DNA of 64,000 nt. Source: Ceratopteris richardii. Taxonomy: Eukaryota; Streptophyta; Polypodiopsida; Polypodiales; Pteridaceae. The notes under the pieces were generated by a model. That model did no database searches. It saw nothing but the letters and a program-made list of their open reading frames with translations, and was not told the DNA's origin. The position numbers were made by a program, and so were the translations under genes. Below, piece after piece: positions 1-10,634 of the stretch (within the stretch, counting starts at the first letter, position 1; each line of letters begins with the position of its first letter). The stretch lies in contig CM035423.1 of assembly GCA_020310875.1 (NCBI GenBank), forward strand, positions 125,255,664-125,319,663, given 5' to 3'.

Positions 1-255
1 TGTCTGCCTAATTCTTTTTGGGCTTAAGTTGTTGGCACAAGTGTGTACATTATGAATAGAGTACCTACTATTGGAGTTTATCATTTGACACCATAAACCA
101 AGTGTAAGTCATTTGAGAGTATTTGGTTGTGTATGTTATGTACATGTACCTAGTGAAGTGAGATCAAAAATTGATGTGAAGTTAGAAAAGCGTATATTTT
201 TTTTTATGCAGATACTCAAAGAGGATATAGATGTTATAATCCTCATATCAATAAG

Positions 256-2129
256 GTGGTTGTTTCAAGAGATGTAAACTTTGATGAATCACTTTCATGG
301 TATGTAGATAAGAAAAGTTTGCAGGTCATAAATGGAGACAAAGAAGATACAGGTGAAGGAGATGAGTGCTTATCTCATTCCACAAGAAGTTTAGGTGATG
401 AGAAGAGTGGTTTGGATGAAGAAAGAGATCTACCTTTCAATGGAAGATCAAGGCAAGAGTCACCTCCAAATGTTAAAAGTAAAGGTAAACTCAAACTTAT
501 TGAAGCTTATGATGAAGGAGAAGAAATTGGTAGTCTATGCGAGTATGGAGAATCATCAAAGGTTCCTAATAAAAAAGCAAAAGCACCTAGATTGGAGGTA
601 AGAAGAACTTCACAAGTGATTAAGAAACCTCAAAGGTATACTTATGAATCTTTTATGAATATTCATTATGCTTTTATGGCAAAGGTTGAGCAGGAAAATG
701 AACCCACATGTTATGATGAGGAAAAAGGAGATGAAAAGTGGGAGAAATCAATGAGAGAAGAAATGGAAGCACTACAAGATAACAAGACTTGGAATTTAGT
801 TCCAAAGACACAAAAACAAAAGGTAATTGGTTGCAAATGGTTTTTTAAGATTAAAAGAAATATTGATGGTAGTCTGTCAAGATATAAGGCTAGACTTGTA
901 GCAAAAGGATATGCTCAAACTCAAGGATTAGACTATGAGGAAACATTTAGTCCAATAGCAAACATGGCAACGGTGAGAGCTTTGTTGGCTTTAGCTACAA
1001 GTAAAAGATGGAATATATATCAAGTAGACAAAAGGAATGCCTTTCTTAATGGTGAGTTAAGTGAAGAAGTGTATATGTCACAACCAGATGGTTATGTGGA
1101 TGCAAAATGTCCTAATCATGTATGGAGGTTAAAGAAGGCATTGTATGGTCTTAAACACGCACCAAGGGCATGAAATGCAAGGTTGGTAAAGTATCTTATG
1201 CTGCAAGGATACACATCGAGTCATGCTCATCCTTCACTTTATGTAAAAACATGTAGATGACATTCTATGTATGCATTTATGTGGATGACTTGTTGATTAC
1301 AGGGAATGATGCAAAAGAAATTGAAGAGATTAAAGGTAATTTGGGAAAGTAATTTAAAATGTCAGATCTTGGTTTGCTTAGATACTTTCTTGGGATTGAG
1401 ATTGTGTAATGTAAAGTTGAGTGCAAAGGAAGGTGATGAGTTGCATGATGTGAATGTGTATAGATCCATGGTAGGATCTTTGATTTATGCAACAAAAACT
1501 AGACCAGATATATGTTATGCAGTGGGAGTATTGTCACAGTTTATGCATGAACCTAGAGTACCTCATATGCATGCAACAAAAAGAGTGCTTAGGTATTTGA
1601 AAGGTACCATGAACGAAGGACTATTTTATAGTCATGATGCTGATTTTTAACTCATAAGATCTTTCGTGATGCGGATTGGGCCGGATGTAAAGATGATAGA
1701 AGATCCACAAGTGGATATGTGGTAATAGCAGGAAAGAAGACATTAACATGGAGTTCAAAGAAACAGCCTACAGTTGCTTTATCTTCTATAGAGGTCGAGT
1801 ATAGAGGTTTAGCATTGGCTACTGCTAAGGTTATGTGGTTTAAAAAGTTGTTTCATGACTTGAATGTGCAAGTTGATGTACCATTGATATATGGGGATAA
1901 CTTGAGCAGCATTCATATGACCTCAAATCCTATTTTTCATGCTAGAACAAAGCATATAGAGGTACACTATCATTATGTTCGAGAGAAGGCCATAAACAAT
2001 GAAGTGCAAGTTTCTTTTGTGGGAACAAAGGATCAAGTTGCAGATATCTTCACCAAATCCTTGGATGGACCAAAGCTTCAAAGATTCAACTATATTCTTG
2101 GCATGAAGGAAATACCCTTTGAAAATTGA
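256..2129 (+). pseudogene. Cp1 integrase C-terminus, reverse transcriptase and RNase H remains
   Basis: The segment starts with the copia integrase tail motif VVSRDVNFDE. The RT domain follows, with the hallmarks KWFFKIKRNIDGSLSRYKAR, LVAKGYAQTQGLDYEETFSP and QVDKRNAFLNGEL (about 790-1170). The RT C-terminal part has SMVGSLIYATKTRPDICYAVG and RVLRYLKGT (1465-1610). RNase H has SSKKQPTVALSS, E-V-E-Y and KHIEVHYHYVRE, and ends in VADIFTKSL (1740-2070). This is a fossil polyprotein with several breaks, not a functional gene. Confidence 0.88.
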
Positions 2130-2138
2130 GGGGGAGAA

Positions 2139-2634
2139 TGTTGAGAACATTTGTTGTTTTGTTTTTTGTAGGTATAAGTTCCAAAATATGTAAATACCTT
2201 TGGGAAATCTTCAAATACGTCAAGAAGGCTCATATTGTTCATAAAAGATAGTCAAAATACCAAGTGAGTTCTAGAACATGTTGAGTCAAATCAGTGAGTC
2301 ATAAGGGAGTTGTAGTGGTGTCCTACCTTGTGGAAGGTCGATGTGGCTACTTCTCAAAGTCCATCAATACTTTGCTTATTTGAGCACTTGATTCATGTAA
2401 TACCTCCACACAAGTTTCTACAACGAATTTAGATGTATTAGGAAGGTTTTAGATTAGTTTTCCATGCTATAATAAGAGGGGAGAAGTCGTGATCTTGTGG
2501 GACATCCAAGAGATTCATATGTGTATCTCTACGCTGTTGTACTTTTGTATGCAGAGATTGCAGATTGGAAAGCCTTGATGTGTATTGTATGTGGTTAAAA
2601 ACAGTTTTAAGCAATTCTAAGTGAGTAGAGAACA
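2139..2634 (+). repeat. 3' LTR of Cp1 (approx. 496 bp)
   Basis: A purine tract (gagggggagaa, 2128-2138) directly follows the RNase H end. A sequence opening TGTTGAGAACA then begins at 2139 and closes on GAGAACA at about 2634, giving TG...CA ends. The partner LTR is outside the window, so the right edge is set by the terminal motif only. Confidence 0.6.
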
Positions 2635-5348
2635 ATAAGCTCTACAAGCATGACTGGTTTTTTGCGAAGAAGTTTGCGAGAAGGTCAACTTGTTCAATGT
2701 TAGATGAAGTTTCTAGCAAGAAATATGCTCTTTCTTATATGGATATAGTGGTTATAAGGATCGTATAAGTAGACATTTTAAGTATTACCTTAGATATTAC
2801 TTGGAGTGTGTATGCATGTATTGACATGTGTTTCAATTTATGAAATGACCTCAATGCATTCAAAACGTGTGTGCATTAAATATTCTCATAAGTGTTTAAT
2901 TGATTTTATTCACATTATTTTCATTTTGAAAGCAAAACAACTCCATTTGTAATATTTGAGGTTATGCTTATCACCTTTCTTTAGTTGCATTCGGTATGCA
3001 ATTGACTTTGACCCAAATAAGGCTGAAGAAACAATTGAAACGCTTTTTCTCACATTATTGAAGGAAATGCTACTCTTTGGGATAGATACGACAGCATGTT
3101 CAGAGTTACCATTTTTGGTGCACATAACTCAACCCTTGAACCATTAGCATATGTCATTCCTAAACAATTTAAGTGGACTTTGGAATGTCATATGGTATTT
3201 GAAAGGTCAAGATTTCTCTAATGTGTTCCTTGATTTTGCAAGTAGTCAATTAAGAATATTCATTCCATGTATTTGTAGATGTTTCTATATTGCCAATGGT
3301 GTGTTTTGATGCCATCCTATGCACTATGCAAGTAAACATCGCTCAACTATTATGAAAAACTATGCAATCACAAAACATGAATACCTTGAGTTGATCGATT
3401 TGGTAAAAAGTTCTTGCGATTATTTTTCAGGACAAAAAATCACATCCCATGTTGATCACTCAGCTATGATACCTGGATAAGTAGTAGAATTTAATGTATC
3501 ATTTGTCTTGATGGATACAAATATCACAAAATTTTAGTTGTGAATTCATTCATTGACCAAGGTCTTATGATCAAAGCTTAGGCATTCTTGAATCATGTTT
3601 TGCAACTTGTTCATATCAATACAATTGACAAGGTTGTTGACAGAACTGGAAGCAGATATTGGTAGAAAGCCCTGGCAACCGATATTTGAATAAGGTAGTT
3701 CATGGATGCTGATCCATATGATGTTGTATAGGATATTGAATTCTAATACATCATGATGCATTGCATAAAACATTATGAGCCTCCGAAAATACCACAGAAG
3801 ACATAACGAGCTTCCAAAAATACCACAGAAGAAATTTTCTGGAGTTCATGTGGCGCTTCATTAAGTTCCATGAATAACTGATGCAAGTGTCTTGTTTTGG
3901 TTCCAAACGAGTGTTCAAGAAGACAATGTTGTCACTGGATGAACCCATTCAAACCAAATAAGAGAGATGCCCAAATATATTTAAGGATGCAGCTTCGTGT
4001 CTGATAAAAAAATTATTTTAACATGAGCTACAACAGATTATGAAAGCCTCGATAAATTGTTCACATACAAATAAGAAGTTAAATTTGCATACAACATGTC
4101 GAGAAGTTTTGAATGCAAGCAGACTTAGTCAACCCCTCTCATTCAACTCAACTCCAATTTCAATGACCTATTTATCAGGGTATAAATTGAGACACTGAAA
4201 AGTTTGTGATTCTCACCTTTGACAGATTGAAAATGAACTTCTATATTTCAAAAATCCCTTGACAAAACCCAAACGCCCACACTAAATATTCATTTTGGTA
4301 TCTTCTGATATAATCAGGATTTCTGGTTACGTCTGTCTGCATTTGTGCATCTCTTCTGGAGTGACTTCGAAAAGTGTATACATTTTTATTTATGAAGCTC
4401 ATTGTAATCAAGAAGAAAGAATGCTGCATGACCCTGATCCTGTCTTCCTTGCATGTTCCTCATGTACTCATCATCACAAATGACACAGCCTACCAGACTT
4501 CTTTTAGGAGTACTTAACCCTGATAGTATGGTTATAATTATGCCAAATCTGTACTATACAGTGGCATAGCAGGTGCCATCGTCCGTGAAGCATAGCACAG
4601 AACATATTACCAGGCATTGATAAAAGGTCTGTATGACAAAAGCTATCTGAATTTAACTGTATTGGCTTTGTCTAATCCTCAAGTTCAATTTCAACAAGAT
4701 CTTTAGAATGTGCTCTCCACAAGCTTGCACAAGACCAAAGTGGGAATCCCGAAAGCTATAGAGAATGCATTTGCATGCCCCTTGAGCCCTTAACCTGGTA
4801 ATGCTTACTCTGAGTGCTCAGCTGCGACTAGAAAACAATTATCACTTGTTTACATCTTGTATATTTTCAGGTTCTATCAGAACTACCTAAATTTTTAGTA
4901 TCATCTTGGTGTGGCCGAATAGTGAGCTTAGCCTCTTTCATATCATCTCATATGATGCTCCCATGTAACTTCTATGGAACACACAGAAAATAAAATAGGC
5001 CTAGCAGAATACAATCAAATGCTCCTGAAGTTTTTGGCAAGGTGCAATCAGCTATTGTCAATGTTGAAATGCAAAATTAAAATAGCTAATGCTCCTTTTG
5101 GAGAGTTTCGGAAATATTGACTCAAGTTGCAAGTGTCCACCCACAAAATTGTTTGTCAAATTCAGATCTGATGTTTTCTGTCATAACTATGCCAAGATCA
5201 GTCTGCACTCATTTTGAGGCAAGGCATGATATGAATCATTCAAAAAATGTTGCATTGGTTCTACGCGCTTCCCAAAACCACTTGAAGTGCGTAATAAGAT
5301 CCGGGGTACACATGCGTGAAATTACCAGATGCAGTAACTCATAAACAT
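2635..5348. other. Intergenic, no gene recognised
   Basis: AT-rich sequence with only short open frames that have no recognisable domain on either strand. The one structural detail is a 31-bp imperfect direct repeat (unit around AAAATACCACAGAAGA) at about 3777-3838. The last few hundred bases (about 4.9-5.35 kb) are downstream of the minus-strand PPR gene and probably include its 3' UTR. I see no tRNA or rRNA. Confidence 0.5.
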
Positions 5349-7589
5349 TTAACAGAGTATGGAGCTGCCAACTAATGAGCCATCTCTGTCTGGGCCACTA
5401 ATCCAGAAATATTGTTTTGCTAGACTCAGATTTTTGTATGTCCTACAGTAGCTCAGCAGAGATCGCCACCGAACTTTGTTATCTGAATAAGGAATGACAT
5501 GAAGAAGATCATCTGATTCCTCTAAGTGACCTGAGCGTCCAAAACCATCAACCAACAGATTGTGTATTTTCATAGTCAAGCCTCCATGAGTTTGAAACAA
5601 CTGAAAAGTTTGAGGTGTACTTTCCAAACCTATGCTGGAGCAAGCATTCAGAATACAAGCGAATGTGCTCTGGTTTGGTTTTAAACCTTGGGATTGCATG
5701 TTATTTAAATATTGTAGTGACTCATTTATGAAATTCGAGTAGCTAAAGCCTTCAATAATGGTGTTCCAAGTCACAGAATCACGAATTGTCATTTTATTGA
5801 AGACAGCATATGAATCCTGAAGACTCCTGCACTTGTTGTACATGTCAATGAGCATGCTCCCAACAAAGAGATCGGACTCATAATTATATTCGACCACAGT
5901 ATGATGCACAAGGTTTCCCTGCTGTAAAGCTACTACATTTGTACAAGCTTTCAAGCTAGCAAGAAATGTAACAGCATTAGGTAGCACTCCATCCTGCTGC
6001 ATTCTCTGAAACAAACCCAAGGCCTCATCATTGTACCCATGCCTGACATAGCATGTAACCATCGTGCTCCAAGACACGACATCTTTCTCTTGCACATTGT
6101 TGAACAATCGACAGGCATCCTCTAGAAAACCTTGAGTTTTTGCATGAAGATGCAGAAGAGCGCTTCCAGCGACAGTGTCCAATTCAAATCCATTTTTTGC
6201 AATGAAATCATTCATCTCTCTCACTTTCACTGAATCAACTTTTGTCGATTCCATACACAACACATTAACATAAGTGACCTTGTCTGGTTTCAGTCCTTTT
6301 GTCTGCATGCAATGCAATAAGGCCATTGCTTTATGGGCATGACCATGCATTGCATAGCCAGCAATCATGGTATTCCAAACTCCAACTGTGCATCTATCAA
6401 AGACACTATCAAAAACCTTGCTTGCATCATCAAGCCTCCCAAATTTGCAATAAAGATCCATAACGGCACTTGCAGCAAAGGAGCCAAGCTCAAGATTATC
6501 TCCAAGCAGTTGTGCATAAATTAAGTCCCCACATTCTGCAGATGCACTATGTGCGCATGCATTGAGAATGCATGCTGACATGCTGTCGTCTGGTTTGATG
6601 CCTTCAGAGTACATACGAAAAACCAAATGAAGTGCTGCTTGACTACATCCCTTCTGTATGTATCCTGAAATCATGGAAGTCCATGCCACCAAATCACGTT
6701 GAGGAAGGTTCTCAAAGATCAAGTGTGCACCAGAGAGATGGCCAAATCGAGCGTACATATTGACTAAAGCATTACCTAAGACACTGTCATGATGAAGACC
6801 ATAGCAATGAATGCATGCATGAATAGCTTTGCCTTTAGCTATAGCTAATGCATTTGTACATGCTTTTATAACTGCTACAAAAGTGTGCCCATCTGCTTGT
6901 AATGATGAAAGCATCATTTTATCATATAAAAAAATAGCATTCTCCACATTGCCAAGCTTTACATTTGCCATTATAATAGCACTCCAGCAAAAAACATTTG
7001 GATTATGCAACCTTCTAAAGACATCATTCGCTTCTGATAGGCTTCTGAAGGCTGTGAACATTTCAATCGCTTGGCTACCTAAGTATGTATTGGATTCCAG
7101 TCCAGCTCTCACAATCAGATCAAAAACCTTCATGCCAGCAGCAACAACACCATTGTACATACATCCTCTTAGAACATAGAAAAAGGCATTGTTTGAGATA
7201 TCCATACCCTGCTGTTGCATCATCCTTGCCACTGATATTGCTTTTTCAAGTTCGCCTCTTCCACAAAGTCTTCTTAGCCCTCCAAAAGATGTTTCATTGT
7301 TGAAATCCCTAAAGATTAAAAGAGAACATTTCAAATACCAAATGGATGAAGTAGATTGCAAATCTGAATAGATAGATGTTTGGCACCTGTTGAATGCAAT
7401 ACAATTAGAGTGTCTCCCTGAAGCATACTTTGCTCTTGCTGGAAAGTTCCCCCTCTGATTCTCTAGAGCAAGTAACTGTGCTTCAACCCACGGAGGATTC
7501 AACCAACTATCAGCAAATAGTGCCTCCCTTGTTATGCAATGCACAAAATCTGGGGAGCTCCTTTTTCGCTGTTTTATTGTAAGAAACAT
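5349..7589 (-). CDS. PLS-class pentatricopeptide repeat protein, ends in an E1-like motif
   Basis: A 746-residue open frame made largely of PPR repeats: roughly 15 tandem units of 31-36 residues from about residue 100 to 690, alternating P, L and S lengths. Typical signatures are VFCWSAIIMANVKLG, TFVAVIKACTNALAIAKGKAIH, VLGNALVNMYARFG, DLVAWTSMISGYIQKG, GVWNTMIAGYAMHG, DVVSWSTMVTCYVRHG and SVTWNTIIEGFSYS. The end (GFGRSGHLEESDDLL, VRWRSLLSYCRTYKNL) matches the E1 motif that follows PLS tracts. No E2, E+ or DYW deaminase follows. The family binds organelle RNA one base per repeat and mostly acts in C-to-U editing or splicing in mitochondria or plastids; without its own DYW this protein would need a partner. 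Start: the frame reaches TTG at 7592, but the first ATG is at 7589, with an in-frame TAA about 12 bases further upstream. The N-terminus is not a clear transit peptide, so an upstream spliced exon is possible. Probably a real host gene; functional state is uncertain because the C-terminus is short for the class. Confidence 0.85.
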   Translation of the reverse strand: MFLTIKQRKRSSPDFVHCITREALFADSWLNPPWVEAQLLALENQRGNFPARAKYASGRHSNCIAFNRCQTSIYSDLQSTSSIWYLKCSLLIFRDFNNETSFGGLRRLCGRGELEKAISVARMMQQQGMDISNNAFFYVLRGCMYNGVVAAGMKVFDLIVRAGLESNTYLGSQAIEMFTAFRSLSEANDVFRRLHNPNVFCWSAIIMANVKLGNVENAIFLYDKMMLSSLQADGHTFVAVIKACTNALAIAKGKAIHACIHCYGLHHDSVLGNALVNMYARFGHLSGAHLIFENLPQRDLVAWTSMISGYIQKGCSQAALHLVFRMYSEGIKPDDSMSACILNACAHSASAECGDLIYAQLLGDNLELGSFAASAVMDLYCKFGRLDDASKVFDSVFDRCTVGVWNTMIAGYAMHGHAHKAMALLHCMQTKGLKPDKVTYVNVLCMESTKVDSVKVREMNDFIAKNGFELDTVAGSALLHLHAKTQGFLEDACRLFNNVQEKDVVSWSTMVTCYVRHGYNDEALGLFQRMQQDGVLPNAVTFLASLKACTNVVALQQGNLVHHTVVEYNYESDLFVGSMLIDMYNKCRSLQDSYAVFNKMTIRDSVTWNTIIEGFSYSNFINESLQYLNNMQSQGLKPNQSTFACILNACSSIGLESTPQTFQLFQTHGGLTMKIHNLLVDGFGRSGHLEESDDLLHVIPYSDNKVRWRSLLSYCRTYKNLSLAKQYFWISGPDRDGSLVGSSILC

Positions 7590-7720
7590 CAATGCAAAAT
7601 ATTATTAACTTCTTGGAGGATTTTTTTACAGAATTGAGATCCAGAGCACTTGCATATGATGTGCGTGCAGCATGCAGGGAATACAAATAATGGTTGATTT
7701 TTTCCTCACATACAGCCACG

Positions 7721-7763
7721 TTTTTTTTTTCTTTTTTTTTTTTTTTTTTTTTTTGGGGGGGGG
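7721..7763 (-). repeat. Poly(T)-poly(G) tract, tail of the minus-strand LINE
   Basis: T34 with one C, directly followed by G9. Read on the minus strand it is C9 then a long A-run at the 3' end of the LINE body, the expected place for a reverse-transcription-primed poly(A) tail. Confidence 0.6.
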
Positions 7764-8178
7764 AAAGGAAGAAAAGAAAGTTATATTAATGTATATAACA
7801 AGGCAAATGGACCCATGGGACAGCATACGAGCATAATGGATATGAAACTCTATCATCAACAGAAACAGATAGGAAGCCAGTGCAAAATGAAAATGTTGTG
7901 TATGGAACACATCATATCCTGGATCAGGTGAAAAATGGCATAATGGAGAAGGTGGGACAACCTGTTATAAAAGTACAATCATGATGGGTGCACAGGAGCT
8001 CCTAGCTCCATCCTGGACAATGTATGCAATAAGAGGCGTGTGTGGTAGCTCTCAGAGTATCCCATAGTCTGGTCCTCCAGATCTCAGACTCACAACATCA
8101 GATATATCTGAAACCTAGGACAACACTGTTGTCTGTGTCCTCTGCTCCTCTGCCTCTGCTAATATGAATCCCGGATCT

Positions 8179-8179
<1 letters not shown>

Positions 8180-8212
<33 letters not shown>
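8180..8212. repeat. Uninterrupted G homopolymer, 33 bases
   Basis: A run of 33 G inside the LINE 3' region. Runs this long are rare, slip in replication and are difficult to sequence, so true length is uncertain. It could fold as a G-quadruplex, but nothing suggests a function. Confidence 0.9.
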
Positions 8213-8214
<2 letters not shown>

Positions 8215-9508
8215 GTCTCCGATGTAGTCCCCCTCTCTGGAATAAATGTGTTACAGTGAGGTGGCACAAAATACTATTTGTCCAGCTGGGGCCTCCACAG
8301 TGATATCCCTGTGTCTCTGAATCTTGAGGAGATATCTAGTATCTACCCAGCCTCCTATGGTCAGATGTGCTTAATAATGTGATAGTGAGGATGGCATACC
8401 AAGAATGTCACAATCTCCCTCTTTCAGATCTCTAAATAGGCCGGACACCAAAAAGTAAATTTCCCCACACTCAAATCTCTGTAAGGCAGTCTGTAAAACC
8501 TTTGCCTTTTGGGGGTCCCTTTAGATCTACATCTCTCGATCTCTAGCTGATGTGTAGAAACTCTACACTGACCACTGGCAACTCTCATAGAATGTAGATA
8601 CATAGGAATAACCAGGTCCCCAATCAACCACCCCTGAAAATGGGCAAAAGTAAGAACCTTAGTTCTGTTTAGGTTCACAATAAGTCCACGTAAATAGAAT
8701 TCATCCAAAGCATGTAGATGACACAGTTGTCCCATCTTAGATTGGAATAGTAGATATTTATCAGCACACATCATAATATATGCCTGAGTGCCCGAGTGTT
8801 TGCTACCATACAACCATTGCCACCGTCCCAAGATGAAGCCTGTAATGTCATTAATCTGAATACTAAAGAGTTTTGGTGAGAGGGAGCATCCTCACTTCAC
8901 TCCAACAGCGCTCAGGAAATCCTCATGTACTGCGCAGGCAGTGAACATGGCCAGAGACTCAACGACAGTGCATATATACCCTGAATAATCTTATCTGAAA
9001 CCTCTAGACTCGGTGGACTTCGGAAGAAATTCTCTCAAGGGACCATGCCGATGGCACTGCAGAAATCCACAAAGCAACAATAGAATATCTGTCTCCTAAC
9101 TCCTGTCTGACTTATCAAAACTGCCAAGGTGAAAATGTGATCAACAATAGAGTAATCTCAGCTGAAACCTGCATGCCCAGGTGCCCTTAGTCCCACTCTC
9201 TCGAGATAGCCAGTGGCCACTAAGCTCTGATTCCATAACCATCCCATATAGCTTGGCCAAAAAATGATTGATCATGGTGCTCCTGTGGGTGTCAGGATCC
9301 ATAAAATCTCCCCCTTCATGTATGGGGGTGACTGTATGCATAGTTCACTGTCGCCAAAAACCTCAGCAAAAGCACACCATAATAGGAGTAAGGAATCCTG
9401 GGCATAGATGATATGCTATGTGTGTAGTCATCTTTTTACATTGCAAACAGTAGTATTATATGAAACATCAATCAAAAAGCCTATTTATTCATTGCCGCTA
9501 GCCGATCA

Positions 9509-9956
9509 TGTTGGTCTTTAGGCTCACAATTAATATAGAGACATAGAGAAAATAGAGACAAGATGGAGAATAGACAAGACATGAGAGAGAGAAAGGAGCC
9601 ATGCTCCATATATATTATAAAATTCCATACGTAACAAAGATGAAGTACATGAAGTTAGAAGGTAGCATAATGAATATGCTTGAGAAACAAGTTGCCCATA
9701 ACTCCACAATCTCCATAGCTGAAGATAATCTCCTCCAAATACAGATAAGCTGTAAAATTGTTGCACACCTTGTGGAAGATGACGAAAGCACAACTCCACG
9801 CCTCCAGTGGATGAAGACTATCTCCTCCAAGCCCATAAAGATCTCCTCCAAGTGATTATCATGATTTTTGACCTTCAACTTTTGACTTGTCTTAGCCTGT
9901 AGGTGGGGTCCCTAGCAAAAAGTTGCCCAATAACACAATATTTCTAACAACCAACA
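9509..9956. repeat. Candidate solo LTR (approx. 448 bp), weak
   Basis: The interval opens TGTTGGT and closes ACCAACA, a perfect 7-bp terminal inverted pair of LTR type, and has the A/T-rich, purine-run texture of a copia LTR. Inner alternatives for the right edge (TCTAACA at 9949, ACACA at 9937) also exist. No 5-bp target duplication is visible for any edge (GATCA to the left, CGAAG to the right), and there is no internal region beside it. Age unknown. Confidence 0.3.
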
Positions 9957-10358
9957 CGAAGTCCGACCTCTGAGTATAGTTGAAAAGGTACTGATGACTC
10001 TGTTCAAGGGTGTCAGCACCATCGTGACTTTGTTGTGATTGCATTTCCTTAAGAAGGTGCTTCCCCACTACTTTCACGTAGACCATGCTTGTCTCAAGCA
10101 AAGGCATTGCACGATTAGGAAGAAATCGTCTTTAGGTATCTACGAAGTCGAACGATGGAATTCAGATTCACTTGGAAAAATGATGTGATCATGCCCAAGT
10201 GTAATAGTTACAACAAAGACATGAGGGTGATGCCAACTCTACCTTTCAATAATGACGGTTAATTGCTGACATGGATAATTGAGAGCCTAAGGCCAAAATG
10301 CTATGCAACCAAAATTGAAAAGCTCCAAGAACAAGAGGAAGATTCAAAGGTGGGGGTA
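9957..10358. other. No gene recognised
   Basis: Short minus-strand open sequence (about 10107-9960) without a domain I recognise. The last bases (about 10347-10358) form a purine-rich tract that may belong to the LTR candidate that follows. Confidence 0.4.
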
Positions 10359-10634
10359 TGTTGGTCTCGAAGATTATCTTCCGTACACCTGCAATATCTT
10401 GCCCATGGTCCCACTTTTACAAGTACTCAATTTCTACTAGTTCAAGTAGTCCCATTTCTAAAGATCGCCCAATTCTCGCGATAAGTACTCTAGCTTTAAC
10501 AAGTAGCGCAAGTGGTCCAAATAGTCCAAATTTTGTACAAGTAGCCCAATGGTTGCAAGTGATCGAGTCTCTATAAATATCACAAAGAGTCTCAGGTATG
10601 ATAGTTCAACTAGTGCATGTATTTAGAGACCACA
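10359..10634 (+). repeat. Candidate short LTR (approx. 276 bp), weak
   Basis: A purine tract (aaggtgggggta) precedes TGTTGGTCTC at 10359. The interval closes with GAGACCACA at 10626-10634, nearly the reverse complement of its start. It contains a TATA-like TCTATAAATATC (about 10569) and several CAAGTAGCCCAA-like sub-repeats. The arrangement suits the 3' LTR of a plus-strand element whose body has decayed. Family is not identifiable. Confidence 0.3.

Larger units (their letters stand above)
1..2634 (+). mobile_element. Ty1/copia LTR retrotransposon relic (Cp1), 3' part
   Basis: The translated plus strand runs, in copia order, from the end of the integrase core (residual sense from base 1) through reverse transcriptase and RNase H to a purine-rich tract and a 3' LTR. 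Integrase preceding RT is diagnostic of Ty1/copia. The 5' LTR, gag, protease and most of integrase lie left of the window. The element is broken, with about three or four visible breaks. It is clearly old, but an age by LTR comparison is not possible because only one LTR is present. Confidence 0.9.
7721..9420 (-). mobile_element. LINE (non-LTR retrotransposon), 5'-truncated, minus strand
   Basis: The minus strand encodes degenerate LINE reverse transcriptase. Visible blocks are HTVTPIHEGGDFMDPDTHRS and LAKLYGMVMESELSG (about 9340-9220), a decayed DFRKAF-like block (about 9050), and the part after the YADD motif with HLHALDEFYLRGLIVNLNRT and TKVLTF (about 8730-8640). The order matches a plant LINE RT, with the endonuclease missing to the right, so the copy is 5'-truncated as is usual for LINEs. 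The 3' end is a C-run then A-run on the minus strand, seen on plus as T34 (one interruption) then G9 at 7721-7763, which reads as the poly(A) tail. Many frame changes show an old, dead copy. No target-site duplication could be matched. It inserted next to the PPR gene's 5' end. Confidence 0.75.

Noticed and set aside
2910-3147. Short overlapping open frames at 2.9-3.1 kb as a small gene
   Set aside because: No domain, no conserved motif and frames on both strands; nothing separates them from chance.
7510-7719. Upstream exon for the PPR gene (coding phrase ending A-L-D-L-N-S joined to R-K-R-S-S)
   Set aside because: A GT...AG pair in the right phase exists, but the intron would be only about 61 bases, short for plants, and the supposed exon begins at the LINE tail. 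Kept only as a possibility.
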